Assembly: GCA_963565915.1 (NCBI GenBank)
Contig: OY751487.1
Coordinates: 4,650,001 to 4,714,000, forward strand
Reading direction: 5' to 3'
From: Entoloma clypeatum
Lineage: Eukaryota; Basidiomycota; Agaricomycetes; Agaricales; Entolomataceae
DNA: 64,000 nt
Shown piece after piece: positions 1 through 10,727 of the stretch. The first letter of the stretch is position 1; every line of letters begins with the position of its first letter. Made by a program: the position numbers and the translations under genes. A model generated the notes under the pieces. It was not told the DNA's origin. It ran no database searches and saw only the letters and a list, made by a program, of their open reading frames with translations.

Positions 1-39
1 TGTTCAAACCAAAACACCTCCCCCTGCCAAAACAACATC

Positions 40-1466
40 ATGGACAAGCAAGACTTTCAGGATGAAGCCCCTGAACTCCCCAAACATCACGCTCCCCCCA
101 TCACACCACCTCCTCCTCCTCCTCCTCACCAACCAGGCCGAAGAATCAAAATAGCTGCAGATCCCGGCAAATACAATGGATCCTGACCCCTGTTTTCGGG
201 ATGGTGGGCAAAAATGCTCATGTGGATCCGAGTAAATCGAGATTTGCTACATGGGGATGACAAAATCTGTATCGCAGTCTGGTCCCGATTAGATGGACCA
301 ATTGCAGGAACATATGGGGAAACATGACTCACCCAATGCATGGAATCAAACAATTGGCCAACGTACCGAAACTTGGTCTATGAGATCACCACGAGGTTTT
401 GCCCTACCACCAAAGTGGAATGGGCCAGAGCAAAGATTGAGGGGTTCAAACAGAACTAGATGAAGACAGACAATTGGATCACACAGTTTGGAACACTGGC
501 GATCAAAGGGAAAATTGAGGATCATCATGGAATTTCCTTACTGGAGAGAAATGCCCGGGACTCAATCATACAACAATTAGCAAGGAAGACGGCAGGACAC
601 CATGCAGGAAACTCTTGAAGAAATCTCCAGGGACCTCAAAGACAAGGGAACCAATGGGGAAATCACCCTCAAAATCAGCAAGCACCGCGGCCACTGTTAT
701 GATCGCTCTTATCTTATCTTAATATCTAATCTCATCTTTATCTTATCTCTTTATCTTGTCTCTTTATCTTATCTCATCTTATCCTATCTCTTGATCTTAT
801 CCTATCTTATCTGAAACCTTTATCTTATCCTACCTCATGTTAGACACATGTTATTCTAGAACAGTCTTATTTACTGTGCACCTCATTTATGCCTCATGGT
901 ATTTACATATATAAGTAGCCTACTTTCCTTTGTATTCTGTAGCTTGTTCTCTTGAGATCCCATGTGGGTCAATAGTCAGCATTGCTCCTTTGTCTTGATG
1001 GTATCGTATCCCCTCTCCTTGCGCGTTTTATGTTCGGGCCTGTGGATGTAGTCATCAGACTCACATGTCGCCTCAACAGCCACAAGGCCAGAATAATTTT
1101 GGAAGGCCCTTTGGACAACAACAAAATGGGGGGTGCTGTCCCCAGCAAAACGGTCAGCAGCAACAACGACGTGATCCGAAAGCGATGAACGTCGACAGAA
1201 ACCAGTGATGAGCTCCTGGTAATTGCTATAACTGTGGTGGACAGGGGCATTTTGCCCGAGATTGCAGGCAGCCGCAGTGCAGGGTACAACCGGCAATGAT
1301 TGAACAAATTGATGAGCACAAGGAGGAAGAAATTCTGAGGCAGATAACGGCAAGGCGTCAAGCGCGTCAAGCCACAAATGGACAAATGGGTGTGAATAGC
1401 GCGCCTGTGCTGAATTCCAATGGACAAGCTGCAGGGCAGCAGGGTTTTGTGAACATCAATCAGTAA
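40..1466 (+). pseudogene. Gy-A gag, broken
   Basis: Capsid/nucleocapsid protein of Gy-A. The frame opens at the ATG at 40, passes a proline run, and continues through a capsid-like domain (about 160-620) with in-frame stops, for example TGA at 184 and TAG within AAC-TAG-ATG near 459. A solo LTR (695-1078) splits the glutamine- and glycine-rich C-terminal part. Beyond it the frame encodes one zinc knuckle, CYNCGGQGHFARDC, at about 1221-1265, and ends with TAA at 1464. The knuckle and the following basic tail identify it as nucleocapsid. The stops resemble C-to-T decay (CGA to TGA, CAG to TAG). The product cannot be made as it stands. Confidence 0.8.
695..1078 (+). repeat. Solo LTR of the Gy-A family, inserted in Gy-A gag
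   Basis: Starts TGTTATGATC and ends CGCCTCAACA, matching the ends of the 3' LTR at 4407-4713 (TGTTACAATC ... CGCCTCAACA). It is flanked on both sides by the perfect 5-bp repeat gccac (690-694 and 1079-1083), as left by integrase. Both LTRs share an ATCTT-rich stretch, a TATATAAGTAG promoter-like box and a GTTCTCTTG/GTCTCTTG segment. The ATCTT array is longer here, which accounts for most of the size difference (384 against 307 bp). A solo LTR with intact duplications means that a full element once inserted and then recombined out. Confidence 0.9.
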
Positions 1467-1800
1467 TTCTCCCACTGGCTCTGACAAATTGGTATGAACA
1501 ATTGCCTATAGACTCTTACATACATAAGGACACTGTAAAATCATGGTTTCAGAAACTTTTGGATGCAGCAGTTATGTACAATAAAATACTATTAGATAAA
1601 CCTAGGAGAGAAAAACCAAAAAAAGATGAATCGGACTTACAGTAGATACGCTTGTAAACTATATCATTGGGGAGTCCTTGGAAACAAGGCTTGGTTCGGC
1701 CCTTACGGATGAATGCTTAATTCCCTGTTCAGATGAATCAGATAACTTAAATAGGCAAATGGACTCTATGGGGGAACCATTTTTTATTTGATCCGCTTCT

Positions 1801-4395
1801 TTGGAAAAGGAGCTTATGATGAAAATCACACTGGAAACATTGCAGGACAAACACACCTTTGATGTCGATGCATTATTGGACTCAGGGGTGACAGGGATGT
1901 TCATTGATCTGGACTTCGCCAAGAGAAACAATATTAAATTAAGGGAACTACCTGCATCGGAAAGGTTACCAGTCCGGAAACCATGGGATCATGCCATAGA
2001 CCTAAAGCCAGATTTTGTACCAAAAAAGGCCAAAGTCTACCCCCTGTCACCGGATGAAAGGAAAGAAGTATCCAAATTTGTGGACGATCAATTATGCAAA
2101 GGATATATTCGACCTACCAAGTCACCACAAACTTTGCCAGTATTCTTTATACCCAAAAAGGATGGAAAGAAACGAATGGTACAGGATTACCGACATATCA
2201 ACAGCTGGACCGTCTGCAATAATTATCCCCTCCCATTGATGCTGGAGTTGATTGATAAGTTAAAAGGAAAGAAAAGGTTCACCAAGATGGATCTCAGATG
2301 GGGCTACAACAATGTGTGCATCAAGGAAGGAGATGAGTGGAAAGCGGCATTTACAACCCCTGATGGAGCCTTGAGTAGAATCAGACACATCGGACTTTGC
2401 CACAGGAGCAATTCTATCTATGGAATGTGAGGATGAGAAATGGAGGCCATGTGCCTTTCTATCTAAAGGATTAAATGACGTGGAACGAAATTACAATGTA
2501 CATGATAAAGAAATGCTGGGCATAATTTGAGCGCTGGAAGCATGGAGACACCACCTTGAAGGAGCCAAACATGAGGTCGAGATCTGGACTGATCATAAAA
2601 ACCTCGAGTACTTCATGCAGGGTCGAAAGCTTAATTGCAGACAAGCACATTGGGCATTGTATCTAACACGTTTCAACTTTAAATTAATACACAAGGCAGG
2701 AACTTCAATGGGGAAGGCAGATGCTCTTTCGAGAAGAGTCAACCATAGAAAGGGGGTGGAAAATGCCAATGAGGATGTAACACTATTGAAACCCGAATAT
2801 TTCCACTTGCATGCAATGGATCGGGGACATCTACTTATTGATGGAGAAGAAACTAAACTATTGAAATGCATCAGGGATGCAAAAGAGTTTGATGAGCAAG
2901 TGCTCAAAGCGGTGGAAGAATTAAAGAAAACAAACACAAAAACATTATGAGCGGAGGAATGGCATGAGAAGCAGGGTTTATGGTTGCACAGAGGAAAGGT
3001 GTATGTTCCAAAGGATCAGGAACTCAGGGTGGAGATTATTAACACAACAATTCAGTCGCTGGACATCCGGGTCAATGGAAAACCCTGGAATTAATTACAT
3101 GTAATTATTGGTGGCCTGGAATCACAAACATGGTCAAAGCTTATGTCGAGGGTTGTGACAAATGCCAACAATCAAAGAATGTGCCTCAACTGCTAGCCGG
3201 TAAATTAAAAGCAAACACGGAACATGCTGGACCATGGAAACACGTTACAGCAGATTTTATTGTAGAACTCCCAGAAGCTCAGGGGTACAACACAGTATTA
3301 GTTGTGGCTTGCAGATCCACTGAGCAATCACACTTTATCAAAACACGTGATGAAGTCTCAGCAGAAGGATTAGCTAAATTATATCGGGATGAAGTCTGGA
3401 AACTTCATGGACTTCCAGAATCATTAACATCAGATCGCGGACCACAGTTTGTGGCAATATCTATGAAGGAACTAAATAAAAAATTGGGTATTACAACTAA
3501 ATTATCAACGGCGTATCATCCGCAGACAGATGGACAGACAGAACACATCAACCAGGAATTGGAACAATATCTAAGATCCTTTATCTCCCATTGGCAAACA
3601 GATTGGCCCGAATAGATGGCAACCGCGGAGTTCACCTATAATAATAAAATTCACATGGCAACTCAGTTTTCGCTGTTCTATGTAAATTATGGGTTTAACC
3701 CTAGGATGGGCGTAGAACCTCGGAGGGCAGAGAGGTCAGAACTGGCCAAAGAATTCGCAGAGCGAATGAAGAAGATTCATGAGGAGGCAGAAGCAGCACT
3801 AGTAAAAGCATGAGAAGAGATGGAATGGTATGCGAACCTGAAATGGGGTGATGCACCAGTTTACAAAGTTGGCGACAGAGTTTGGTTATCAACTAAAGAC
3901 CTGAAGTTGAACCGACCCTTAAAGAAACTTGCCGAACGATGGATTGGACCCTATACCATAACCAAAATCATTTCGTCACATGCTGTGGAACTTAAATTGC
4001 CGAAGTTGTGGAAAATCCACCCGGTTATCAATGTGTCACAGGTCTGATTATTTAAGGAACCACTGTTTAGATCACAAAGGATGCAGGCACCAGACCCGGT
4101 AGTTATCAATGGCAAAGAAGAGTACGATGTCGCTAAACTTATTGACTCAAGGTTGAAGAGAGGAAAGCTGGAATATTTAGTGCAATGGGAAGGTCTGACT
4201 CTGGACCACAACACGTGGGAACCTGAGGATCACCTGGAACATGCCAAGGAAGCGGTGGAGGACTTCTTTAAATTAAACCTGAATGCACCCCGGTGCTTAT
4301 GCGCAAACATCTTTGAAGGATTAAAATTTAAACCATATGAGAATTTCACGGACACTCCAGACAACATCATATCTCGCCTGGAAGTTGAGATCTAG
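1801..4395 (+). pseudogene. Gy-A pol (PR-RT-RNase H-IN-chromodomain), internally deleted
   Basis: Protease has LLDSG near 1876. RT follows with YPLPLMLELIDKL and MDLRWGYNN, but at about 2368 the frame jumps from KAAFTTPDGA straight into RNase H (SDFATGAILS near 2395). The palm with the catalytic YxDD box is therefore gone. RNase H continues (EIWTDHKNLEYF) with a TGA near 2527. Integrase keeps CDKCQQ, the catalytic Asp in TADFIVELP (near 3255), SDRGPQF (near 3431) and QTDGQTEHIN, with a stop at 3613. The basic C-terminal domain leads into a chromodomain (EEYDVAKLIDSRL ... LVQWEG) ending with TAG at 4393. Several further TGAs match CGA in the relative Gy-B2. Confidence 0.88.
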
Positions 4396-4406
4396 AAAGG
4401 GGGTAA

Positions 4407-4713
4407 TGTTACAATCATATTTTCACTTTTCACTTTATTTTATCTTATCTCAATCTTATCTTATCTACATCATGTCGTACATGAGGACATCTTATCATTA
4501 GCAACGCAACAGGATGCGAAGGATCCAGAGTCGCACAGCATGACGCTGCCTCAATGCAGCCTCATGGTATCTACATATATAAGTAGGGTACTTTCACTTG
4601 TATTTGATAGCTTGTCCCACTGGGTCTCTTGGCAATACAGTTCTCTTATCACTCCTCCACTTTGTTCCTAAGTTTGGGCTTGCGACGTCGTTTGACTTAG
4701 CATCGCCTCAACA
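4407..4713 (+). repeat. Gy-A 3' LTR
   Basis: 307 bp, TGTTACAATC ... CGCCTCAACA, directly after a purine-rich tract (4395-4406). It holds an ATCTT-rich stretch and a TATATAAGTAGG box near 4576. The five bases after it (acccc, 4714-4718) are the right-hand target duplication in Gy-B1; the left one is outside the window. Confidence 0.9.
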
Positions 4714-7027
4714 ACCCCACAATCAATTGGACAACCGGCGCGGTAAGATTTAACCAGTGCCCAACAACATGTCGAACCAAACACTCAGATTTCAGGATTA
4801 ACCTTGATGGTCGCAAACACCAGGTTTGCATGGTTGAGGTGCGCGACAAAGATGCACCCAAAAAGTTGGATCAGAAATGGAAGCCTGGAGACCCTATTTT
4901 GGAAGCCATCACTCCCACACCACCTCCCACAACCAAACGACCCTCATATGTTGAACGATTTGCTCATCTCTTTGAGAAGGAGAACTTTGATAAGATCCCA
5001 AAGGAGAGGGAATGGGACCATGGTATTGAACTTACACTGGACGCACCAAAGGAACTAGGGGGAAATACATATCCTATGACACAAAAGGAACAAGAGGAAT
5101 TGGACACATTCATTGACGAGGGTCTAGCAACAGGAAAGATCCACCCATCCAAATCCCCTTATGCCTCCCCTTGCTTCTTCATCAACAAGAAGGATGGCTC
5201 CAAACAATTGGTACAAGATTACCACATGGTCAATAAATTCACGGTCAAAGACAAGTTCCCACTCCCATGAATATTCGATCTCTTGGACGCTGAAATGCAG
5301 TCTACTTCAATAAGATGGACATCATGTGGGGCTATAACAATGTCCGGATTAAGGAGGGTGATGAATGGAAAGCTGCCTTCCTCACCAGTCGAGGATTGTT
5401 TGAACCATTCATCATGTTTTTTGGTCTTTGCAACTCCCCGGGAACGTTCTCTCGAATGATGGCTAGTCTATTTTGGGACCAGATCCACCGACATATCTGT
5501 GTGATCTACATGGATGACATTGTGGTTATCGGTAAAACCAAGGAAGAACTTGCGCAAAACACCAAAGAAATCCTACAGATCATATCGGACAATGATTTGT
5601 TCCTAAAGGAGAAGAAGTGTTTATGGGAAGTAATGAAATGTCCTATATTGGGATATGTGGTTGGTAAGGTTGGTGAGGGGCGTTTTGAGATGGAAACTGG
5701 GAAGGTGGATATGATCTGAAACTGCCGAGCACCCACATCAAAAAAGGAAGTTCAGAGGTTCCTTGGATTTGCCAACTTCTATTGACATTTTATTGAAGGG
5801 TACTCAAACATTGCGAAACCTCTCACTGCGCTCACAGGGGGTACAGCATTTACTTGGGGACCAACAGAGCAGCAAGCCTTTGAAGGTCTCATATGGGCAA
5901 TTACATCAGCACCAGTCTTGGCATTACCGAAACCAGAGGGACAGTTCAGGGTTGAAACCGATGCATCAGGCTATGCAATTGGAGCAGTACTCTCTCAGAG
6001 GCAAGACGACAAATGGCACCCCATCGTGTTCTTGTCGCGGACCATGTCCGCGGCTGAACAGAATTACGAGATATATGACAAGGAACTCCTGGCGGTCGTG
6101 GAAGCATTAAAAGATTGGAGACACTATCTGCTCGAAGCCAGGGAACGTTTTGAAATCTTGACCGATCACAAGAACCTGGAATATTTCCGTCATCCTCAGG
6201 ACCTGAATCAATGACAGCAACGCTGGAAAATGAAGTTACAAGGCTAGAGGAACCTGTCCACCGCGTAACACCCACAGACCGATGGACAGGCCGAGCGATC
6301 GCATCAGGAAACGGAAGTGTTCTTACAGAACTTTGTCAACCATCTACAGGATGATTGGGCTGAGTGGATCGCAATTGCAGAGTTCCAGCACAATGACAAA
6401 GAACATCAGGCGACGAAGCACACCCCATTCTACCTCAACTACGGTTTACATCCGTGGAAGGGAGAACTCGTGTTAGAAGATACCAATCCGGCTGCCAACA
6501 ACTTCTTGAAAAAACTCAAACAGGCATGAGAAGAAGCCAATGCTGCGCTGAAACAAGCACAGGATCAGATGAAGAAGACAGTTGACACACGGCAAAGTCT
6601 GTCTCAGAACTACCACATCGGAGACAAGGTGTGGCTGGAAGGAACTAACATCAGGACCAATCGCCCTTCAAAGAAACTTGATGCACTCCGAGATGGACCA
6701 TTCAAAGTCCTGGAGAAGAAAGGAGCTAGCGTGTACCTTCTTGATCTTCCAAATGTTCAACGAAACCCTGTTGTCACCATACAAAACTCCGAACTATGCC
6801 ATCCAGAAAAAGAAACCAGCCCCTGATCCGATCATCGTTGAAGGATGAGAAGAGTACCATGTGTCTACGATCCTAGACTCTCGAAAGTTCTGTGGAAAGA
6901 TCCAGTACCTCGTCCAGTGGGAGGGAAATGGCCCAGAAGAGAACACATGGGAACCTCGAACCAACGTTCAGAACGCCCAAGATCTGATCCATGATTTCCT
7001 TCAGCAGAACCCGTCTCGCCCACAATA
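4714..7027 (+). pseudogene. Gy-B1 pol, broken
   Basis: Reads from the end of protease into RT (PSKSPYASPCFF), then TGA at 5268 after FPLP, a frameshift near 5300, and the rest of RT with an intact YMDD (near 5508). A TGA follows near 5784 in the FLGFANFY-HF motif. RNase H (ETDASGYAIGAVLS, TDHKNLEYF) is followed by TGA near 6212 where Gy-B2 has CGA. At 6241 the sequence jumps to the last third of integrase (HPQTDGQAERSH), so the integrase zinc domain and the first two catalytic acids are missing. The chromodomain (EEYHVSTILDS ... LVQWEG) ends at 7027 after a TGA near 6847. Confidence 0.88.
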
Positions 7028-7161
7028 AAAGACATTTTTCAAAAGCCACAACAGTACCGACCTCATCAGTCAAATACACACCGAGTTCCCCGCTCTAGTC
7101 CACCTCTCTGCCCAGTATAGCCTCCCCATTCTTCTTCTATCTCTCAACCATCCTCGCCGCC

Positions 7162-7533
7162 GTGTCTAACACCACCGCTACCTCCACTTCCACCGCCGAC
7201 ATCAACCCCACCATTGCCGCCCTCATGAATGAAGCACTCTCCATGAGAGACCAAATCCATGCCCTTGAAACTTCCCTCACTGATCTCCTTCATCGCCAGA
7301 TGCATATCCGGCTCCACTCGCTGTCCAACCTCCCTGTCGCCCCGAGTCCCGAGGAAAAACAAATTCTCGGGAATTACACCAGCACCCTCGTAATTGAGAA
7401 TCAACGTATTCGGCTGGCTATCAAAGGCCTCGAACTCGCCGTAGCCATCAACGAGGAGTTGATATATGATTGGAGCCTCAAGGAAAGTCCGAACTGGTCC
7501 GATCCCGGAAACAACGAGGGATGGGGACAGTGA
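7162..7533 (+). CDS. Extra small ORF downstream of pol (Gy-B1 copy)
   Basis: A 123-codon frame between the pol stop and the 3' LTR, also present in Gy-B2 (28344-28715). Here the expected start is GTG where Gy-B2 has ATG; the next ATG is codon 22, so a shorter product or none is likely. The protein is small and rich in Leu, Glu and Ile (NEALSMRDQIHALETSL), which suggests coiled coil, and ends in a Trp/Asn/Gly-rich tail. I recognise no retroviral domain, and a third ORF here is not standard for Ty3-type elements. Between the copies the first third is clearly diverged while the rest is nearly identical. Confidence 0.5.
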   Translation: MSNTTATSTSTADINPTIAALMNEALSMRDQIHALETSLTDLLHRQMHIRLHSLSNLPVAPSPEEKQILGNYTSTLVIENQRIRLAIKGLELAVAINEELIYDWSLKESPNWSDPGNNEGWGQ

Positions 7534-7567
7534 CTCTGTGAGGACACAGAGCTTGGAGAGGGGAACA

Positions 7568-7969
7568 TGTTACGGACTCTACGGTATGAGGACCACATCA
7601 TATCTTTTACTTATCAGCCCGACTCAGCGCCCTCTTACGAGCTTACTATGTCTAATGTCTACTTTTGCAACCTTCAATTCCCAGTCTGACTCACTACCTT
7701 ACTTCGTCATCCCCTTTAGTATACTTTGCTCCTGCGCTGACTCGCTTTCCACAGTCAGCTTACTCATTGTACATAGCCTTCCACAGTTGCCTTACTCATG
7801 CACACTGCCTTCCGCAGTACTGACTCATCCGCTACCACCTATAGTCAGTACCTATATAAACCCTCTGTAGCATAGTTAGATTCCTTAGATTTAGCAATCA
7901 CATTACTCTTCGCCTTTCCACTTCCTGCATACTCTGCCCGAACCTTGGAACGGTTTGTTAAGCATAACA
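7568..7969 (+). repeat. Gy-B1 3' LTR
   Basis: 402 bp, TGTTACGGAC ... TTAAGCATAACA, preceded by a GGAGAGGGGAAC purine tract. It holds a TATATAAACC box near 7853 and copies of the TGACTCA/TTACTCA motif also found in the other Gy-B LTRs. It differs from the 3' LTR of Gy-B2 at only about 8 positions by eye. The sequence changes to unrelated flank exactly at its end. Confidence 0.9.
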
Positions 7970-7973
7970 AAAC

Positions 7974-8171
7974 CTTCTAGATGCCCTTGCCGATGTAGAA
8001 TGGGTGTTTGAGCACCTCATCAAATACTTATCCATGCCGGATATGGAACCCTTGCTTACAAAGCCAATCATCATCAGCAAGCCAAGGTCCAGGCGTGGTG
8101 GCACACCATCCATCAAGAAGTGTGCTGTGAGTCCTTTGCCAACAACGGATAAACCTCTTTCTAAATGGTGA
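7974..8171 (+). CDS. Unknown ORF fragment next to Gy-B1
   Basis: A 65-codon open frame starts right after the Gy-B1 LTR and ends with TGA at 8169. It has no start codon of its own at the LTR edge, so it is probably the 3' part of a gene or older transposon into which Gy-B1 inserted. The segment DVEWVFEHLIKYL looks like a folded helical region, followed by a basic PRSRRGG stretch. I do not recognise a family. It could also be open by chance. Confidence 0.25.
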   Translation, partial: LLDALADVEWVFEHLIKYLSMPDMEPLLTKPIIISKPRSRRGGTPSIKKCAVSPLPTTDKPLSKW

Positions 8172-8329
8172 GGGCACATTCTGAATCCCAGTCACTAAAT
8201 CTCATGCCTCTATAGCCTTCGCAGCTCAAAGCCGTAACTTCCCGGATCAAGAATCTCATCTTTCTTTACTACATATATTGCATGTGTACCGCTGTCTTGT
8301 TCAGACAGTAAATAATAGTTCAATTTTTG

Positions 8330-8712
8330 CTTGAATGATTTACCATGCTGCGAATGATTCATGGTGCAAAAATCATCTCCAAATGATAGGTTATGATATG
8401 GAATGATACAGAATGAAATATAATGATACTGGGGAGGCTTTTGTGATTTCAAAGGTACACAAATGATATTTTATGATATGATGATTTATGATCTGGAATG
8501 AAGTGCAATGATATCCAGTACATTTCAATCATTCCTAATGATCCTGGTAAGTGTTTATGATGAGTTATGATATGAAATGAAGCGGAATGATATCGACTAC
8601 ATTTCTATCATTCCAAATGATGCCCATAAGGTTTTTCTGATATCGAAATGATATTTATGATGGAGAAGCCAAGGTACCTTTGGAATATCATTAAAATATC
8701 ATATCATAAAGA
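8330..8712. repeat. AATGATAT-rich repeat region with a 79-bp imperfect tandem pair
   Basis: The words ATGATAT, AATGAT and ATCATT recur throughout. Two units start at 8488 and 8567 (period 79): ATGATCTGGAATGAAGTG... and ATGATATGAAATGAAGCG..., each followed by a diverged CATTTC(A/T)ATCATTCC segment. No coding frame is evident. It may be the body of a degenerate AT-rich MITE, but I cannot find convincing terminal repeats. Confidence 0.6.
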
Positions 8713-8782
8713 CTACGGGACTATGCACCAAGCACTAATGGCAAGTGCCGTAAAATAATGATTAGGATGGTAGCTAGTAGTG

Positions 8783-8872
8783 CGAAAACGGTCAAGATTT
8801 GAGTGACTTATGATAAAAACAATCCCAGTTTGCCGTTTTGCTCATAACTCACTCAATACTTGACCGTTTTCG
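8783..8872. repeat. Inverted repeat, 31-bp arms
   Basis: Arms at 8783-8813 (starting CGAAAACGGTCAAG) and 8842-8872 (ending CTTGACCGTTTTCG) pair with about 3 mismatches around a 28-bp spacer that itself contains GCCGTTTTGC. The RNA or single strand would form a strong hairpin. It probably marks a small foldback element; no coding potential. Confidence 0.7.
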
Positions 8873-8899
8873 ATGATTTCTGGCTTGTTTTGAAGCTGA

Positions 8900-8985
8900 C
8901 GTGTAGGAAAATGTGTACCCGTAGCCGTACCCGCGTGTACCCTTATCTGTGACCCATGAGGGTTACTTGTATCCATGCTATTGCC
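8900..8985. repeat. Fragment of the ACCCGT-type MITE
   Basis: GTACCCGTAGCCGTACCCGCG and CTGTGACCCATGAGGGTTAC closely resemble the right end of the MITE within Gy-C (21417-21608: CTGTGACCCGTGCGGGTTACCCGTACCCGC). Only this end is present, so it is a truncated or decayed copy. Confidence 0.5.
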
Positions 8986-9000
8986 TAGTCTTCTGTAGGA

Positions 9001-9145
9001 CTGACACGTCCACTGATTCTGAGCACTTTTATAACACTGTCCTCGACTTCTTGGACGATCCGAACAAGAAACCTGATGTTGATGAGCTGCTTGATTGGTG
9101 GAATTGGTATGTGCATCCTTGGCTCCCGGATTCCTTTTCAAGCTG
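9001..9145 (+). pseudogene. Unknown fungal ORF fragment
   Basis: An open frame of about 48 codons ends at 9145. It contains FYNTVLDFLDDPNKK and VDELLDWWN, an acidic segment with a paired Trp. This resembles, in my recollection, C-terminal stretches of fungus-specific hypothetical proteins expanded in Agaricomycetes, but I cannot name the family with confidence. There is no start codon, and the upstream sequence is a repeat fragment, so only a relic is likely. The following 150 bp can be read in another frame without a recognisable product. Confidence 0.3.
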
Positions 9146-9420
9146 ATGTTGTGGGCAGCAACATATTTCCAAGCTATGTCACATGTGGCTGCGCCATCTC
9201 AAAAATGAGTGCACTCGCCAAGCTGAAGGAGAAGAGGGTGGCGCTGATGCTACATAATATGGCAGGGAAAGAGGCACAATTTAGTACCTACCATTCATAA
9301 TAATGTCAGGATTATTTCACTGGATATCTGCCATTATTGTGCCAGTGAAAAATAATCGATTAGATTTCAGTGCCATTCTGGGGGGCTAACACAATCTGCA
9401 CCAAATCTTTTATGACTGAC

Positions 9421-10727
9421 TTTTTTTTTTTTTTTTTTTTTTTTTTGTTCAGCAATTTGTATAGCGGTATACTAGGGGTACAGTCTGCTTGACATAGAGT
9501 AAACTACATCGGTCTGAGGACCTACGTACACAAGAAAAACAAGCGGCGCAAAGCTCTGTCGAGCTGTTGAGTCCTCGCGCCAGGACGGGGGTGTCTGTTA
9601 TAAACAAACGCGTTAGTATGCGCACCCGAATATTTGGCCGCGCGATACAAGAGCACTCCAACCTTGCAAGGTTGGCCGTTAGCGGCGCTGGGGGGTGTCT
9701 GCGCCCTACCCACCAAAGAAGCGCCTGTGCAGTTCTTATCCTTCGATCGCGTTCGCTTGCCAGAGGGGGCTGCACCCCTTTGTACCCAGCGCGCTACCAC
9801 GCGATTACCGCCAACGGTTGTGTTGGGTGTTGGACGATCCCTAAAGGCAAATGCCCCTGGGTTATCCATAATGAATTTCCCGAAGTTGTCCCAGGTGGGA
9901 GTGTTCCTTGAGAAGGTGGGCATGTCTGGGGGCCTAGTGGGGTGGTGCAGACATTTGTATAGTACGTGGGCGAAGTCCTCGACGGACCCTGTTCCACAGT
10001 CGCATTGTTCGGTCTTGTCGCCAATATTGAACCTATGTCTATAGTGGCCAATTGGGGCATGACTGGTGAGGCCGCGAACCATTTGAGCCGTGAGGAATTG
10101 GGAGTGACCCACATCCTTAAGCCATGTACCGCCCTTGAGATGGGACGGTTTCATTCTTTTGGCCCGAGCGTGGTCTTGGCGTCTAACGCACAACCTCGGG
10201 AATTGGTAGTGACGGCCGACATACTTGGGGGACTGGTACAGGTTGTTCCAGTCGCCTAGCATGTCGTCTGTGAATTGCTTCGTGTTGAAGTCGAGGGATC
10301 TGGAGGCCGATTCACCACACTCGATGTGAATCAAGGAGGCAAAGTCATGCACTGCATGGTGGGGTTCGAAGCCATGGTCCGAGCAATCAGGGACGTGGTG
10401 AAAGAAGACCTTGGATTTCAGGCCTGGTTCCTCAAACCAAGGAACCAGGTTACTGATGATAGCGAGCGCAGTTGCCTGCGAGGAGTGGAGGTCCGGGTCT
10501 GTGGCCCGCCAAATGGCGTTAACAGAGTCGGTGAAGATGTGGATTTCTTTCAGTTGAGAGAGTCCTCCTAGCAGAGTGACCAGGTTGGAAAACCCGTGTC
10601 CTATTGCTAGAGTTTCAGTGTCGTCAGAGACTGCGAGGCCACCAGCCGCCCAGTCTTTATTGATGGAGTACCCCATGTGCCAGGTTTCCCAAGCTGCAAC
10701 AGCTTGGTGGCCCGACACGAGGGAGGG
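9421..10727 (-). mobile_element. LINE-1a: 5'-truncated non-LTR retrotransposon with perfect target duplication
   Basis: On the minus strand the copy ends in a 26-nt poly(A) tail (T run 9421-9446) and is cut at its 5' end at 10727. Flanking it are two identical 15-bp repeats, tcttttatgactgac, at 9406-9420 and 10728-10742. This is the standard product of target-primed reverse transcription with 5' truncation. It is nearly identical to the 3' third of LINE-1b at the right end of the window. Confidence 0.95.
9522..10718 (-). pseudogene. LINE-1a ORF2 fragment: RNase H plus C-terminal zinc segment
   Basis: About 398 codons remain of the LINE polyprotein. The fragment keeps most of the RNase H domain (DTETLAIGHG, IFTDSVNA, HHAVHDFAS supply three of the four acidic positions) and the distal segment with QCDCG ... 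HVLYKC, which resembles the CCHC finger of other RNase H-bearing LINEs. The first RNase H aspartate (VTDAAVPS in LINE-1b), the RT and the endonuclease are missing through 5' truncation. The remaining frame has no stop, so this insertion is recent. It has no promoter and should not be functional. Confidence 0.9.

Larger units (their letters stand above)
1..4713 (+). mobile_element. Gy-A: decayed Ty3/mdg4-type LTR retrotransposon (chromovirus), left end outside window
   Basis: The order is gag with a CCHC knuckle, protease, reverse transcriptase (RT), RNase H, integrase, chromodomain, then a 3' LTR. This is the layout of a Ty3/mdg4-type chromovirus. The 5' LTR lies outside the window. The right boundary is clear: the LTR ends in CTCAACA at 4713, and the following bases (from 4714, acccc) resume Gy-B pol exactly as in the uninterrupted copy near 25153. 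The element is dead: gag has several stops and a solo LTR insertion, pol has lost the middle of RT, and integrase has in-frame stops. A purine tract (agaaagggggtaa) precedes the 3' LTR. Confidence 0.9.
4714..7969 (+). mobile_element. Gy-B1: Ty3-type element, 3' portion; host of Gy-A
   Basis: Begins inside the protease-RT spacer where Gy-A inserted (its left part is outside the window) and runs to a 402-bp 3' LTR. It matches Gy-B2 over nearly its whole length except for a deletion of about 0.9 kb at position 6241 that joins the end of RNase H to the middle of integrase. It shares with Gy-B2 a frameshift and two premature TGAs in RT, plus an extra small ORF between pol and the LTR. Confidence 0.9.

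Noticed and set aside
700..840. ATCTT array as a satellite or centromeric repeat
   Set aside because: It lies wholly inside an LTR with target duplications and is a microsatellite expansion of LTR sequence.
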